36,210 nt of DNA from Planctomycetales bacterium (GCA_027459775.1 DAIDHE010000479.1:1-36210), one strand, 5' to 3'; shown: positions 1 to 6,959, numbered from the stretch's first letter. The notes: a model not told the origin generated them from the sequence alone. Translations and numbers: made by a program.

Positions 1-141
1 AACCCCGAGCTGAGGGTCAACGACGGCCCCGCCGGCTCGGCGCCCCGGCTCGTCCGCAACGGGATCGCGCTCGAGTATTTGTTCCTCGTGAACGGCTTGG
101 ACGACAACCACGACGGCTACGCCGACAACGGCTGGAATGGG
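1..141. repeat. Terminal direct repeat, left copy (circular overlap)
   Basis: Bases 1-141 are identical to 36070-36210. The repeat is internal to one open gene and the frame carries on across it, which fits an assembly overlap of a circular molecule rather than a biological terminal repeat. A length of 141 equals a commonly used maximum assembly k-mer. Confidence 0.95.
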
Positions 142-711
142 GTCGACGACAACTACAATGGCGTCGTCGATGAGCCGATGGAGTGGGAAGTCGAAACCTG
201 GCTGGGAAGCGACTCGCAGGGATTCGCGGGCCTTCCTTACGCGATCTCCCGCCGGCCAGTCCCAACGGCCGATTCGGTGCTGTCACTTCCCTCGGCCGTC
301 GTGATCGACGCCACGACCTGGGCGACGACGCGCGAGCGATCGCGCGTCCCCGTCAACCCGTTCCTCGGCTCGGTCGATCTGCTGTTCGATCAGCGTGGGC
401 ACGTGACCCCGAACCTTCCCTACGGCGTGCCGACGTCGATCGGCCTGAGCGATGGATACTTCCATCTCTGGCTGGCCGATCGGGGCGACGTCTCCACGCC
501 GATCGGGACGACGGCCCCGACCCTCCCCGTGGGCCTGATTCCGGTCGGACCGCCGTACCAGGGGGCGAATCTCAAGCGTTCCTACGGCGTGCTCTCGCTC
601 GACGCAAGGACCGGCCGAGCGACCTACTCGGCCGAGCCGCCTTTCTCCGACCCCGCGTCAGGATTCTATTCGACGATGACGCCGTTCCTCGGCGCGCAGA
701 AGGGAGGGTGA
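1..711 (+). CDS. Winged-helix/prepilin fusion, C-terminal part (continues from 35323 across the circular join)
   Basis: This is the pilin-like C-terminal part of a protein of about 485 residues whose start lies at 35323. The frame is open from base 1 and stops at 709-711. Around residues 281-309 of the whole protein there are two acidic loops, LDDNHDGYADNGWNG and VDDNYNGVVDE. They resemble EF-hand or thrombospondin-3 calcium loops and are typical of planctomycete prepilin-like proteins. The rest (FDQRGHVTPN, then GVLSLDARTGRATYS) resembles the beta-strand globular half of GspH/FimT-type pseudopilins. The next gene follows after only 3 bases and its ribosome site (GGAGGG) lies inside the end of this gene, so the two are probably co-translated. 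Being a prepilin is well supported by the class III signal in the first part; its role in a phage is unknown. Confidence 0.85.
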   Translation, partial: NPELRVNDGPAGSAPRLVRNGIALEYLFLVNGLDDNHDGYADNGWNGVDDNYNGVVDEPMEWEVETWLGSDSQGFAGLPYAISRRPVPTADSVLSLPSAVVIDATTWATTRERSRVPVNPFLGSVDLLFDQRGHVTPNLPYGVPTSIGLSDGYFHLWLADRGDVSTPIGTTAPTLPVGLIPVGPPYQGANLKRSYGVLSLDARTGRATYSAEPPFSDPASGFYSTMTPFLGAQKGG

Positions 712-714
712 GCC

Positions 715-1026
715 TTGATCCAAACCGTCGATGTCTTGATCTGCGACCATTGTGGAAAGGCTCTTCAGACGCCATTCTGGCTGATCAATCACTTCCTCTG
801 GGCGGAGTGGAGTCCGACGGTCTCGCCCGTCGCCGTCGTCCCCACAAAGCCCGAGGAGCAGAATGCGAGATGCTTGATCCATTGGGCGCTGAACGCAGGG
901 TGGGTTGTGCGCGATGACGGCCGCGGCCATTGCCCGAGCTGCTTGGCGTTATTCCAGTCCGGGGGCTCTCTTGTCGCCGACGACCTTCCCCAGCACGCCA
1001 AGCATTGGAAGCCCGGCGACAACTGA
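715..1026 (+). CDS. Small zinc-ribbon protein
   Basis: A 103-residue protein starting at TTG, chosen because GGAGGG sits 6 bases upstream and only 3 bases separate it from the prepilin stop. It has one CxxC near the N-terminus (CDHCGKAL, from residue 10) and one near the C-terminus (CPSCLALF). Between them is a conserved-looking helix ending in AGWVV. This spacing, CxxC - A...AGW - CPxC, recurs in the proteins at 4872, 5950 and 9391, so the phage has a family of such modules. A four-cysteine zinc site is likely. There is no enzymatic motif and the function is unknown; nucleic-acid or protein binding would be usual for such ribbons. Confidence 0.8.
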   Translation: MIQTVDVLICDHCGKALQTPFWLINHFLWAEWSPTVSPVAVVPTKPEEQNARCLIHWALNAGWVVRDDGRGHCPSCLALFQSGGSLVADDLPQHAKHWKPGDN

Positions 1027-1055
1027 CCCATCAAACGAAAGGAGATCCCTGCCCC

Positions 1056-1086
1056 TTGCGAATCGCTGACCGTTCTGTGATAGATT
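1056..1086 (+). promoter_or_regulatory. Possible sigma-70-like promoter
   Basis: TTGCGA at 1056-1061 and ATAGAT/TAGATT near 1080-1086 are 18-19 bases apart, which is long. A weak hairpin (gtcggct-ggg-agccggc) follows. The 189-base gap 1027-1215 otherwise holds nothing recognisable. It may give extra transcription of the replication genes. Weak call. Confidence 0.3.
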
Positions 1087-1215
1087 AACCCTCGGAAGGG
1101 AGGGGTCGGCTGGGAGCCGGCCCGCGATCCCGACCGGATCGAAGAAGACCCCGGCCGCCCGGCGAAGGCTTGCAGGCCCCCGTCAGACGCTCGGTACAAT
1201 CAAGGAAAAGCGAAT

Positions 1216-1518
1216 ATGAGTCTCGACCGCTCGGCCGCCAACGGCGGCCATGGGGACGCCCACGTTCCGTCCCTGCGCTTCAAGCAAGTCTTTCCCCCCC
1301 ACAAGGAACCGCTCAAGCGGCGCTTCCGCGAGCCCAAGGGCCGCGGCATCCATCCCCGCCACTGGCCGGCCTCGACCGACCTCTACCGCTGGGAGACCCC
1401 GGGGGGCGCGGACTACTGGCCGGCCTGGACCGACCGGCGCAGCTACGGCGTTCCGCTCAAGGATCTCGATATCCCCATGCCCGGCGACGACCAGGCCGAG
1501 GAAGGGGGAAACGCATGA
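1216..1518 (+). CDS. Hypothetical early protein
   Basis: A 100-residue protein that I do not recognise. ATG was chosen because AAGGAAAA lies about 6 bases upstream. The first half is basic (KEPLKRRFREPKGRG) and the middle is rich in Trp, Tyr and Pro (HWPASTDLYRW, YWPAWTD). The C-terminus is acidic (PMPGDDQAEE). There are no cysteines and no membrane segment. It overlaps the next start by 4 bases (ATGA), so it belongs to the compact early operon leading to the primase. It may be a small DNA- or protein-binding accessory protein, but nothing in the sequence fixes a role. Confidence 0.7.
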   Translation: MSLDRSAANGGHGDAHVPSLRFKQVFPPHKEPLKRRFREPKGRGIHPRHWPASTDLYRWETPGGADYWPAWTDRRSYGVPLKDLDIPMPGDDQAEEGGNA

Positions 1519-1844
1519 AAGCTGAGTTCCTCAATCCGACGAGCGTGGAGCATGCGAAGGAGCTTCGCCTTAAGGTCGTCAGGCGCTATCGAGAGCTCGT
1601 GTGGAACGTCGGCGATCGCGAATGGGTGATCGCCGACCTCGCCGCCGAGCTCGGCGAACAGGACGACGCGCTCGGGATGGCCGTCGTCCTCGTCCGCGCG
1701 ATGCAGCAATGGGAGCCCAACGGCACTCTCCGGATTCTCTCGGCGCTGATTCAGAGCACGCTGGGCAAGAAGAATTTCGCGACCTCGGCCGCCGGCCGCG
1801 CTCTCGAGGAAGTCCTCCGGGTGCAAGAGGGAGGGCGATCATGA
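1515..1844 (+). CDS. Hypothetical helical early protein
   Basis: A 109-residue protein starting MKAEFLNPTSVEHAKELRL. The start was set by the ATGA overlap with the gene before it, although the frame stays open further upstream. It is almost entirely charged amphipathic helix (residues 10-55 and 70-105), with the acidic stretch ADLAAELGEQDDALG in the middle. There is no zinc motif or membrane segment. It also overlaps the following gene by 4 bases, so the four small genes before the primase are translationally coupled. I do not recognise the family. Confidence 0.75.
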   Translation: MKAEFLNPTSVEHAKELRLKVVRRYRELVWNVGDREWVIADLAAELGEQDDALGMAVVLVRAMQQWEPNGTLRILSALIQSTLGKKNFATSAAGRALEEVLRVQEGGRS

Positions 1845-2083
1845 CGCTGGCTGATTTGATCCGCAATTATGAGCGGCTGAGGATGAGATCCATTAACTGT
1901 CCTCTCCGCGCGCGTGTCCTCGACTCGCTATGCCAGGCACTGCACTCTTCCGGCGCAATGAGAGACTTCGCCCACAAGGGAGTCTCCTACTCATCCCGAG
2001 ATGGACGAGTGCTCGAGCGCCCGCCCCTCATCGAAGCCCGTTACATCGAATGCCCCGACGAAGAGAAAGGGGGCGACTCATGA
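1841..2083 (+). CDS. Hypothetical protein sharing a motif with the C-terminus of the 4872 gene
   Basis: An 80-residue protein starting MTLADLIRNYERLRMR, with ATG overlapping the previous stop by 4 bases and GAGGGAGGG just upstream. Its N-terminal helix resembles the start of the C-terminal domain of the protein at 4872 (LDIVRHYDRLRRR), followed in both by an arginine-rich helix. The two therefore look like diverged copies of one small helical domain. The end is acidic (PDEEKGGDS). No function is recognised; the position suggests a replication accessory or regulatory role. Confidence 0.7.
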   Translation: MTLADLIRNYERLRMRSINCPLRARVLDSLCQALHSSGAMRDFAHKGVSYSSRDGRVLERPPLIEARYIECPDEEKGGDS

Positions 2084-2286
2084 CTTGCCACCAATTCATC
2101 GCCGATCGCCTCGCGCGCACTGGAAGGCTCACGACTCACGAGATCATGAAGGCTGGAACCACCGCCGGCTACGAAAAGCACGAGATTCGAGCGGCTCTTG
2201 CGCTCCTTCGAATGCAGAAAAAGCTCGCGTTCACACGCGATGGGAACGCGCACTTTTACTCGATCAAGGAAGGAGCCAAATCATGA
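2080..2286 (+). CDS. Small winged-helix-like protein
   Basis: A 68-residue protein starting MTCHQFIADRLARTGRLTTHEIMK. The start is set by the 4-base ATGA overlap with the previous gene and the AAAGGGGGCGA site upstream. The pattern helix - LTTHEIM (turn) - helix EIRAALALLRMQKKLAFTR - short strand pair (NAHFYSI) is that of a minimal winged helix-turn-helix. It probably binds DNA, perhaps at the early promoter or the replication origin. It overlaps the primase start by 4 bases, so its amount is linked to the primase. Confidence 0.7.
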   Translation: MTCHQFIADRLARTGRLTTHEIMKAGTTAGYEKHEIRAALALLRMQKKLAFTRDGNAHFYSIKEGAKS

Positions 2287-4649
2287 GCCACGCGGACACG
2301 ATGTCCCCCTCTCGCAAAGTCCTCGCCCAGGCCGAGCGCCTGGGCCTCGAGCCCCAGGAAGCTGGGCCGGGGCAGTGGAGGAGCCGCTGCCCGGTCCACA
2401 AGGGCAAGAGCCGCAATCTCTCGATCCGCGAGACTAGCGACGGCGCTGTCTTGCTCCGTTGCCACCACGCCGAGAACGGCGTCAGCACATGCTCGGCCGC
2501 GGCGGTCGCTCGGGAGCTGGGTCTCTCGCTTCGCGACCTTTTCCCCGCGAGCGACCGCCCCAAAAAGAAAGAACGGGCGAAGCCTTTCGTCTCTGCGGAG
2601 GCCTCGATCGCCGCGCTCACACGCCGCCTCGGCGCACCAACCACGTGCTGGCATTATCACCAGACCGACGGGGGACACACGACAGAGGTGATGCGCGTCT
2701 ATCGCTTCGACGCGAGCGACGGCACCAAGCAGTTCAGGCCCGTCCACGCGACGGGCGAGGGATGGTTCCTGGGCGACCCGCCCGGCTTCCTCCCGCTCTA
2801 CCATTTGCCCGAGATCGGGGGCGCCAAGAGGGTCGTCGTGGTCGAGGGCGAGAAGTGCGCCGACCTGCTGTCGCAGCTCGGCCTGGTCGTCACAACGAGC
2901 GCCCACGGCGCGAGGTCCGCGCACAAGAGCGACTGGACCCCGCTCGCAGGCAAGGACATCGCGATCATCCCCGACCACGACGAGGCAGGCGAGTCGTATG
3001 CTCTCGCCGTGGCGGGTCTACTCTCGGGGCTCTCGCCGGTCCCTACGATTCGCATCGTGCGCCTTCCCCTCGAATCGAAGGGAGACGACGCCGAGCAGTG
3101 GATCCGGGACGTCGTTCCCGACAGTTGGGACCTCAACGATTGCCGGATCGATCTCGAGCGGCTCTGGGCGAAGACGCCGATCTGGGTCGCGCCCGAGGGA
3201 CTTTCGCAAAAGCCCAAGGAGCCCCCAAACCTGACGGAATGGGGGAACGCCAAACGGCTCGTCGAGTCGCATGGCAAAGTGATCCGCTACGTCTATCCCA
3301 TGTCGCGCTGGATGATCTGGGACAAGACGCGCTGGACCAACGACGAGACGGGCGCGATCTGGCGACTCGCCAAGCAACTCCCCAAGCGTCTCTGCGAGGA
3401 AGCCGCGGCTTCGTTCGACTCGCAAACCCGCGAGAACGTGATGCGCTGGGCTTTGCAGAGCGAGCGCAAGAAAGTCCTCCAGGCATCCCTCGATCTCGCG
3501 TGGTCCGAGGAAGGGATCGGTGTGATGCCCGGCGACTTCGACGCCGATCCAGGAGTCGTCAACACGCCGAGCGGCGTGGTTGACCTTTCGACGGGCGCCC
3601 TTGAGGAGGCACGGCCCGAGCAAATGCTCTCGAAGCTGACCTCGGAGCCATTCGAGGCCAAGCGCGACTGCCCCCTCTGGCGCCGCGTCCTCAGCGAGGT
3701 CTTCGACGGAGACGAAGAGCTGATCGCCTACCTTCAGCGCGCCGTCGGCTACTCGCTGACCGGCGACACGAGCGAGCATTGCATGTTCATGTGTTACGGC
3801 TCTGGCCGTAACGGAAAGAACACCGTCCTCGATACGATCCGGACCATCCTGGGCGATTACGCGACGGTGGCAGACCCGAGGCTCTTCCTGGCATCCGGCC
3901 AGGGCGATCACCCCGCGGGCCTGGCCGACCTGGTCGGTCGCCGGCTCGTCATGACGTCTGAAGTCGACGAGGGCCAAGCCCTCGCCGAGGGCCTCGTCAA
4001 GCGGGTCACCGGCGACAAGGTGATCAAGGCCCGGTTCATGCACCAGAACCCATTCGAGTTTGCCGTTACGTTCAAGCTCTGGATGCTGGTGAACGACAAG
4101 CCAGACATCAACAAACAGGAGGAGGGGATCTGGTCGCGGATCCGGATCATCCCCTTCAAGGTCTTCATCCCGCCCGACAAGAGGATCAAGGGACTCTCGG
4201 AGCGACTGATCGCCGAGGAGGGCCCGGGGATCCTCGCCTGGATCGTGGAGGGGGCCAGGGAGTGGGCGCGCCAGGGACTGAACGAACCATCAGCCGTGAC
4301 CGACGCCACCGAGTCCTACCGCGAGGAGCAAGACGTCATCGGAGACTTTTTATCCGAGACATGCTTCTGCCATCTCGACCACGGGCCTTGTACACCATGT
4401 CGGATGGCCCACGGACCGGCTGGGGCCGGGAAGGCCAACGGTGCCGTGCTGTACGAACGATACGTAGCGTGGGCGACCCGGAATGGCATCCGCTCAGTGC
4501 CGACACAGAAGCGATTCGGGGCCGACCTCACCCGGCGAGGGTACCCATCAGTGACCTCGAATTCGACGCGGGGGAGGCACGGCCTTTCCCTAAAGCATTG
4601 CGACGCAGATGTTAGCGGCCATTCCGGAGGCCCAGAAAGCCTCTTTTGA
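2283..4649 (+). CDS. Primase-helicase, P4/D5 type (zinc finger, TOPRIM, SF3 helicase)
   Basis: A 788-residue replication protein that would prime DNA synthesis and unwind the phage origin. ATG was chosen because of the 4-base overlap with the gene before it. A CHC2-like zinc finger lies at residues 36-70 (CPVH at 36-39, C60, C70). A TOPRIM primase core follows: VVVVEGEK at 184-191 with the catalytic Glu, and PDHDEAG at 230-236 for metals. The SF3/D5 helicase has Walker A GSGRNGKNT at 506-514, Walker B RRLVMTSEVDE at 553-563, sensor-1 WMLVNDKP at 600-607 and a likely arginine finger in WSRIRIIPF. An unusual Cys/His cluster (CFCHLDHGPCTPC, 694-706) interrupts the C-terminal region. Phage P4 alpha and related phage-plasmid proteins have this layout. 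No DNA polymerase is seen in the window, so host polymerase is presumably used. Confidence 0.95.
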   Translation: MSHADTMSPSRKVLAQAERLGLEPQEAGPGQWRSRCPVHKGKSRNLSIRETSDGAVLLRCHHAENGVSTCSAAAVARELGLSLRDLFPASDRPKKKERAKPFVSAEASIAALTRRLGAPTTCWHYHQTDGGHTTEVMRVYRFDASDGTKQFRPVHATGEGWFLGDPPGFLPLYHLPEIGGAKRVVVVEGEKCADLLSQLGLVVTTSAHGARSAHKSDWTPLAGKDIAIIPDHDEAGESYALAVAGLLSGLSPVPTIRIVRLPLESKGDDAEQWIRDVVPDSWDLNDCRIDLERLWAKTPIWVAPEGLSQKPKEPPNLTEWGNAKRLVESHGKVIRYVYPMSRWMIWDKTRWTNDETGAIWRLAKQLPKRLCEEAAASFDSQTRENVMRWALQSERKKVLQASLDLAWSEEGIGVMPGDFDADPGVVNTPSGVVDLSTGALEEARPEQMLSKLTSEPFEAKRDCPLWRRVLSEVFDGDEELIAYLQRAVGYSLTGDTSEHCMFMCYGSGRNGKNTVLDTIRTILGDYATVADPRLFLASGQGDHPAGLADLVGRRLVMTSEVDEGQALAEGLVKRVTGDKVIKARFMHQNPFEFAVTFKLWMLVNDKPDINKQEEGIWSRIRIIPFKVFIPPDKRIKGLSERLIAEEGPGILAWIVEGAREWARQGLNEPSAVTDATESYREEQDVIGDFLSETCFCHLDHGPCTPCRMAHGPAGAGKANGAVLYERYVAWATRNGIRSVPTQKRFGADLTRRGYPSVTSNSTRGRHGLSLKHCDADVSGHSGGPESLF

Positions 4650-4668
4650 CATGCACTTAGTGGACAGG

Positions 4669-4775
4669 TTCATAGCAACACCAAGTACTCATCTTTGGGG
4701 GAAAAGACAAAAAACTCCCCGTAGAGAGAATTTTGCGAAAAACCCCCCGCGATGAGTACTTGGTGTTGCTATGAA
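4669..4775. repeat. 25-bp perfect inverted repeat; candidate replication origin or structured RNA
   Basis: The arms are 4669-4693 and 4751-4775 (core of the left arm: atagcaacaccaagtactca). They are perfectly complementary over 25 bp around a 57-base loop. The loop is A-rich on this strand and has a run of 5 G (4697-4701) facing a run of 6 C (4743-4748), which would extend the stem after an internal loop. It lies in the only large gap after the primase-helicase. An A-rich hairpin beside a P4-type primase suggests a replication origin. A structured RNA, or a strong hairpin blocking read-through from the primase, is the alternative. There is no T-tract for a standard terminator. Confidence 0.75.
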
Positions 4776-4776
4776 T

Positions 4777-4814
4777 TTGTACACCATCGAGCAGACCGGC
4801 CTCCCTTGTACACC
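4777..4814 (+). repeat. Two direct TTGTACACC repeats
   Basis: TTGTACACC occurs at 4777-4785 and 4806-4814, right beside the inverted repeat. A third copy (with the following AT as in the first) lies inside the primase gene at 4388-4396, and TTGTACAC occurs again at 6933-6940. They may be binding sites for an initiator or regulator. The set is small, so this is tentative. Confidence 0.4.
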
Positions 4815-4871
4815 CCGTCCAGTCCCACGCGGCTCTGATTCTGTTCACTGTCCCCGACCCCGGATATCTCC

Positions 4872-5720
4872 ATGAAGATCTATCCCACTTCGCCCCCGAC
4901 CTACGGATGCTCGCGCCCCAACTGCGACGCGCGACTCGGCCCCTGGACGCTCGCCGCCCCATGCGAGCTCCCTTCCGGCGGGTCGATCACTCCGAAGTTC
5001 CAGTGGTGGATCGAGTATCACGGCTGGTCGTTCGAGCGAAAGGACGGGAACATCTGGCTCTTCTGTCCGAGGCATTCCCGCGTCGCCGCGCCACAGACCG
5101 AGCAAATTCCCGACTACGAAACCGTGGTTCGCGAGGCCGAGCGCGACAGTCCGAGCTCCGAGCCGCCTACTCCTCCAGCTGCGGAGGAGCCCACGAAGCC
5201 ATCCCTCGCGGACGGTTGCAAATGGCACCGCTGCGTCTATCGCAAGTGCGAGGAGAGGATCGCCTCCTACTCGACCGGAACAAGCCAGAGCGAGCTCGAG
5301 CTGGCATTCGCCGCCGCGGCCGCGCAGGCCGGCTGGACGGTTCTTTCGGCGGACCCTCCCATGGCCGTCTGCCGATCCCACAAGAAGGAAGGATCCCAGC
5401 TTTTGGCCGACATGGGCCGAGCTCCCTACGCACCTCAAAAACCTTCACCCCCTCCGTCCCCCCTCGACATCGTCCGGCATTACGACCGTCTGCGCCGTCG
5501 GACTTTCGGCGAGGAAGGCGAGCCGGGATTCGCCGCACGGATCCTCCTCAAGGTTCTCCGCGACGAGTTCCCGCGCTCCATGCAATGGGAAGCTGTGTCG
5601 AATCTCGCAAGTCGCGTCATGGACCTCGAGGGGGAGCAAGGCCGCCACGGGCGAGACATCAGCCTTGATTCACATCAAGCCCTCCACGCAATCTGGAAAC
5701 TCATCAAGGAGAAAACATGA
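4872..5720 (+). CDS. Double zinc-module protein
   Basis: A 282-residue protein with two tandem copies of a zinc-binding module. The first is at residues 13-69 (CSRPNCDAR, then YHGWSFERK, then LFCPRHS). The second is at about 117-175 (KCEERI, then AGWTVL, then VCRSHK). A Pro/Ser-rich linker joins it to a C-terminal helical domain beginning LDIVRHYDRLRRR, which resembles the protein at 1841. No good ribosome site precedes the ATG, so initiation may be inefficient or leaderless. It overlaps the next gene by 4 bases. Function is unknown; the modules resemble those of the 715 and 5950 proteins. Confidence 0.8.
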   Translation: MKIYPTSPPTYGCSRPNCDARLGPWTLAAPCELPSGGSITPKFQWWIEYHGWSFERKDGNIWLFCPRHSRVAAPQTEQIPDYETVVREAERDSPSSEPPTPPAAEEPTKPSLADGCKWHRCVYRKCEERIASYSTGTSQSELELAFAAAAAQAGWTVLSADPPMAVCRSHKKEGSQLLADMGRAPYAPQKPSPPPSPLDIVRHYDRLRRRTFGEEGEPGFAARILLKVLRDEFPRSMQWEAVSNLASRVMDLEGEQGRHGRDISLDSHQALHAIWKLIKEKT

Positions 5721-5965
5721 GCGCAACAACCCGATCGAGACTGATCTCCGAACTCCAGGAAGCAATCGCCGAGCGCAACGCGGCCCGGGCCGCGGTCGAC
5801 AAGGCCCGCGATGAAGTCGCCGAGGCCAAGAGGGTCTGGCGCGAGCTCACCCTCAAGGAGGGCGAAGCCGTCGCCAAGCTCGAGGAAATCGAGCACGAGC
5901 TCCTCACCGGAAAGAGCCGATACCCACTTCTCAACGGAGCCGAAGAACCATGTACGTCAGCGTGA
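5717..5965 (+). CDS. Small coiled-coil protein
   Basis: An 82-residue protein starting MSATTRSRLISELQEAIAER. AAGGAG lies 5 bases before the ATG, and the start overlaps the previous stop (ATGA). Residues 5-65 form one long charged heptad-type helix (Ala, Glu, Lys, Arg and Leu), predicted as a coiled coil that probably dimerises. There are no zinc ligands and no membrane segment. Its end overlaps the start of the next gene by 16 bases. It could be an oligomerisation partner for the neighbouring zinc proteins, but this is only inferred from position. Confidence 0.75.
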   Translation: MSATTRSRLISELQEAIAERNAARAAVDKARDEVAEAKRVWRELTLKEGEAVAKLEEIEHELLTGKSRYPLLNGAEEPCTSA

Positions 5966-6225
5966 TCTCGATTGCCTGCGACCACCCGGGCTGTGACGCT
6001 GTTCTCGGCAAACCTCCCAAGGGCGTCGAGGTCAACAGGATCACGGGTGATTATCTCTCGTTCCAATGCAGGGAAGCGCTCGGCGAGGCAGCGGTCAAGG
6101 CGAGGTGGAACCGTCCGGCCGGCGAATGGCGCGGCTCAGGCGCGTGGCTCTGCCCGGCCCACGCCCCGACCATCGATCTCGCCCCGGCCGAAGCGCAAAA
6201 AAAAACCGCCTCCGGCGGAAAATGA
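5950..6225 (+). CDS. Zinc-module protein
   Basis: A 91-residue protein with the phage's recurring zinc module. CDHPGCDAVL is near residue 10, a helix with EALGEAAVKARW follows, and the module closes with WLCPAHAP. This gives three Cys and one His as likely ligands, the same CxxxxC...CPxH arrangement as the first module of the 4872 protein, so it is probably a paralogue. The C-terminus is a short Ala/Lys tail partly encoded by the terminator hairpin at 6197-6218. It is the last gene of the early operon. Function is unknown. Confidence 0.8.
   Translation: MYVSVISIACDHPGCDAVLGKPPKGVEVNRITGDYLSFQCREALGEAAVKARWNRPAGEWRGSGAWLCPAHAPTIDLAPAEAQKKTASGGK
6197..6218 (-). terminator. Rho-independent terminator for the leftward gene at 6256-6837
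   Basis: The hairpin ccgcc-tcc-ggcgg at 6206-6218 is followed, on the minus strand, by nine T (the A run at 6197-6205). On the plus strand only aaaat follows, so it mainly stops leftward transcripts. It overlaps the 3' end of the 5950 gene. Confidence 0.8.
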
Positions 6226-6255
6226 TTTCCGAACCGGACCATCAAATGCCCCGGC

Positions 6256-6837
6256 TCATCGCCCGGCGAATCGAATGACGACGCCGACAACGAGCCCGAG
6301 TCCCAGCATCGCAGTCCCCGCGATCGCGAGCAGCTTCGCCATGAGAGTCTTCGGGTCGGCGTGGCTCGCGTCGCCGGCCAGGTCCTCCCTGACCGACGCC
6401 ATCCAGAGCGCCGACGCTTTCGCGACGGCATAGGCCTGAACCATTCCATCGACGGCGACGGGCCTGAGAATGGCCCAGGCCCTGGCCGTCGCCGCGGAAA
6501 ACGCGGCGATTCGGCATATCACCCAAGGACCGCTATTGACGAGCGGCCTCACGAGGAACGCCGCGACAGAGCCGAATGCTCTGAGGACCCCGAGAAAGGC
6601 GCCCCAGATGACACGGGCGAAAAAGACGCAGGCGCTCCAAATGACGCGGGCGAAAAAGACGCACGCCGTGAACGGAAGGAGAAGAAGCGAGATGATCGCC
6701 TCTAACACGGCCTCGGACGCGAGGGCAACCGATTCGCTCCCGCATCGCGGACATTTCCAGGCCCTGTTCTTGCCTCTTGGGTGCCAGACATGAGCGCAAT
6801 CGCGGCACACGTTCCGAGGCCGTTTGGTCCAGCTCAT
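6256..6837 (-). CDS. Zinc-ribbon membrane protein
   Basis: A 193-residue protein. I chose the internal ATG at 6837 (MSWTKRPRNVCRDC) because a GGGG-containing site precedes it; the longer frame would start at 6918 with a low-complexity leader. The N-terminus is a four-Cys zinc ribbon (CRDC at 11-14 and CPRC about 17 residues later). Several hydrophobic segments follow (LLLLPFTACVFF, FLGVLRAFGSVAAF, VICRIAAFSAATA and a C-terminal MLGLGLVVGVVIRF). It contains an 11-residue tandem repeat, CVFFARVIW(SA), encoded by a 33-base repeat. It is the only leftward gene between the primase operon and the integrase, with its own promoter/operator and terminator. It could act in lysogenic conversion or superinfection exclusion; that is a guess from position. 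Confidence 0.75.
   Translation of the reverse strand: MSWTKRPRNVCRDCAHVWHPRGKNRAWKCPRCGSESVALASEAVLEAIISLLLLPFTACVFFARVIWSACVFFARVIWGAFLGVLRAFGSVAAFLVRPLVNSGPWVICRIAAFSAATARAWAILRPVAVDGMVQAYAVAKASALWMASVREDLAGDASHADPKTLMAKLLAIAGTAMLGLGLVVGVVIRFAGR
6608..6666. repeat. Tandem 33-base repeat within the membrane protein gene
   Basis: Two 26-base blocks at 6608-6633 and 6641-6666 share gggcgaaaaagacgca and differ at 2 positions, with a period of 33 bases (11 codons). It duplicates the segment CVFFARVIW, so one membrane stretch was probably doubled by slippage. Confidence 0.8.
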
Positions 6838-6931
6838 GCCCGATCCCCGGCGAAAGAAAAAACCGCCCCCGGCTGAAAGTTGCAGGCCCCGCCGGGGACG
6901 GTCCAAGGAAATCGGCATCCGCGCCTAATCC

Positions 6932-6959
6932 ATTGTACACGAGGGTATACCCTCGTCAA
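6932..6959 (-). promoter_or_regulatory. Promoter with an 18-bp palindromic operator
   Basis: On the minus strand, TTGACG (6959-6954) and TACAAT (6937-6932) are 16 bases apart, a good sigma-70 promoter for the gene starting at 6837. The spacer and the edge of the -35 are filled by a perfect 18-bp palindrome, ACGAGGGTATACCCTCGT (6939-6956). A dimeric regulator bound there would block the polymerase. It lies just beside attP. Confidence 0.7.

Noticed and set aside
1-141. Biological terminal repeat (cos or defined ends)
   Set aside because: The repeat is within one continuous gene, and its length equals a common assembly k-mer; circular overlap explains it.
183-917. 244-residue frame over the prepilin and zinc-ribbon genes
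   Set aside because: Arg/Pro-rich shadow in another frame of two genes with clear motifs and ribosome sites.
1170-1514. Upstream extension of the 1515 gene
   Set aside because: Arg/Pro-rich and overlapping the 1216 gene; the ATGA overlap at 1515 is the better start.
2459-3583. 374-residue Arg-rich frame inside the primase gene
   Set aside because: Typical shadow of a GC-rich coding region; the primase frame has zinc, TOPRIM and Walker motifs.
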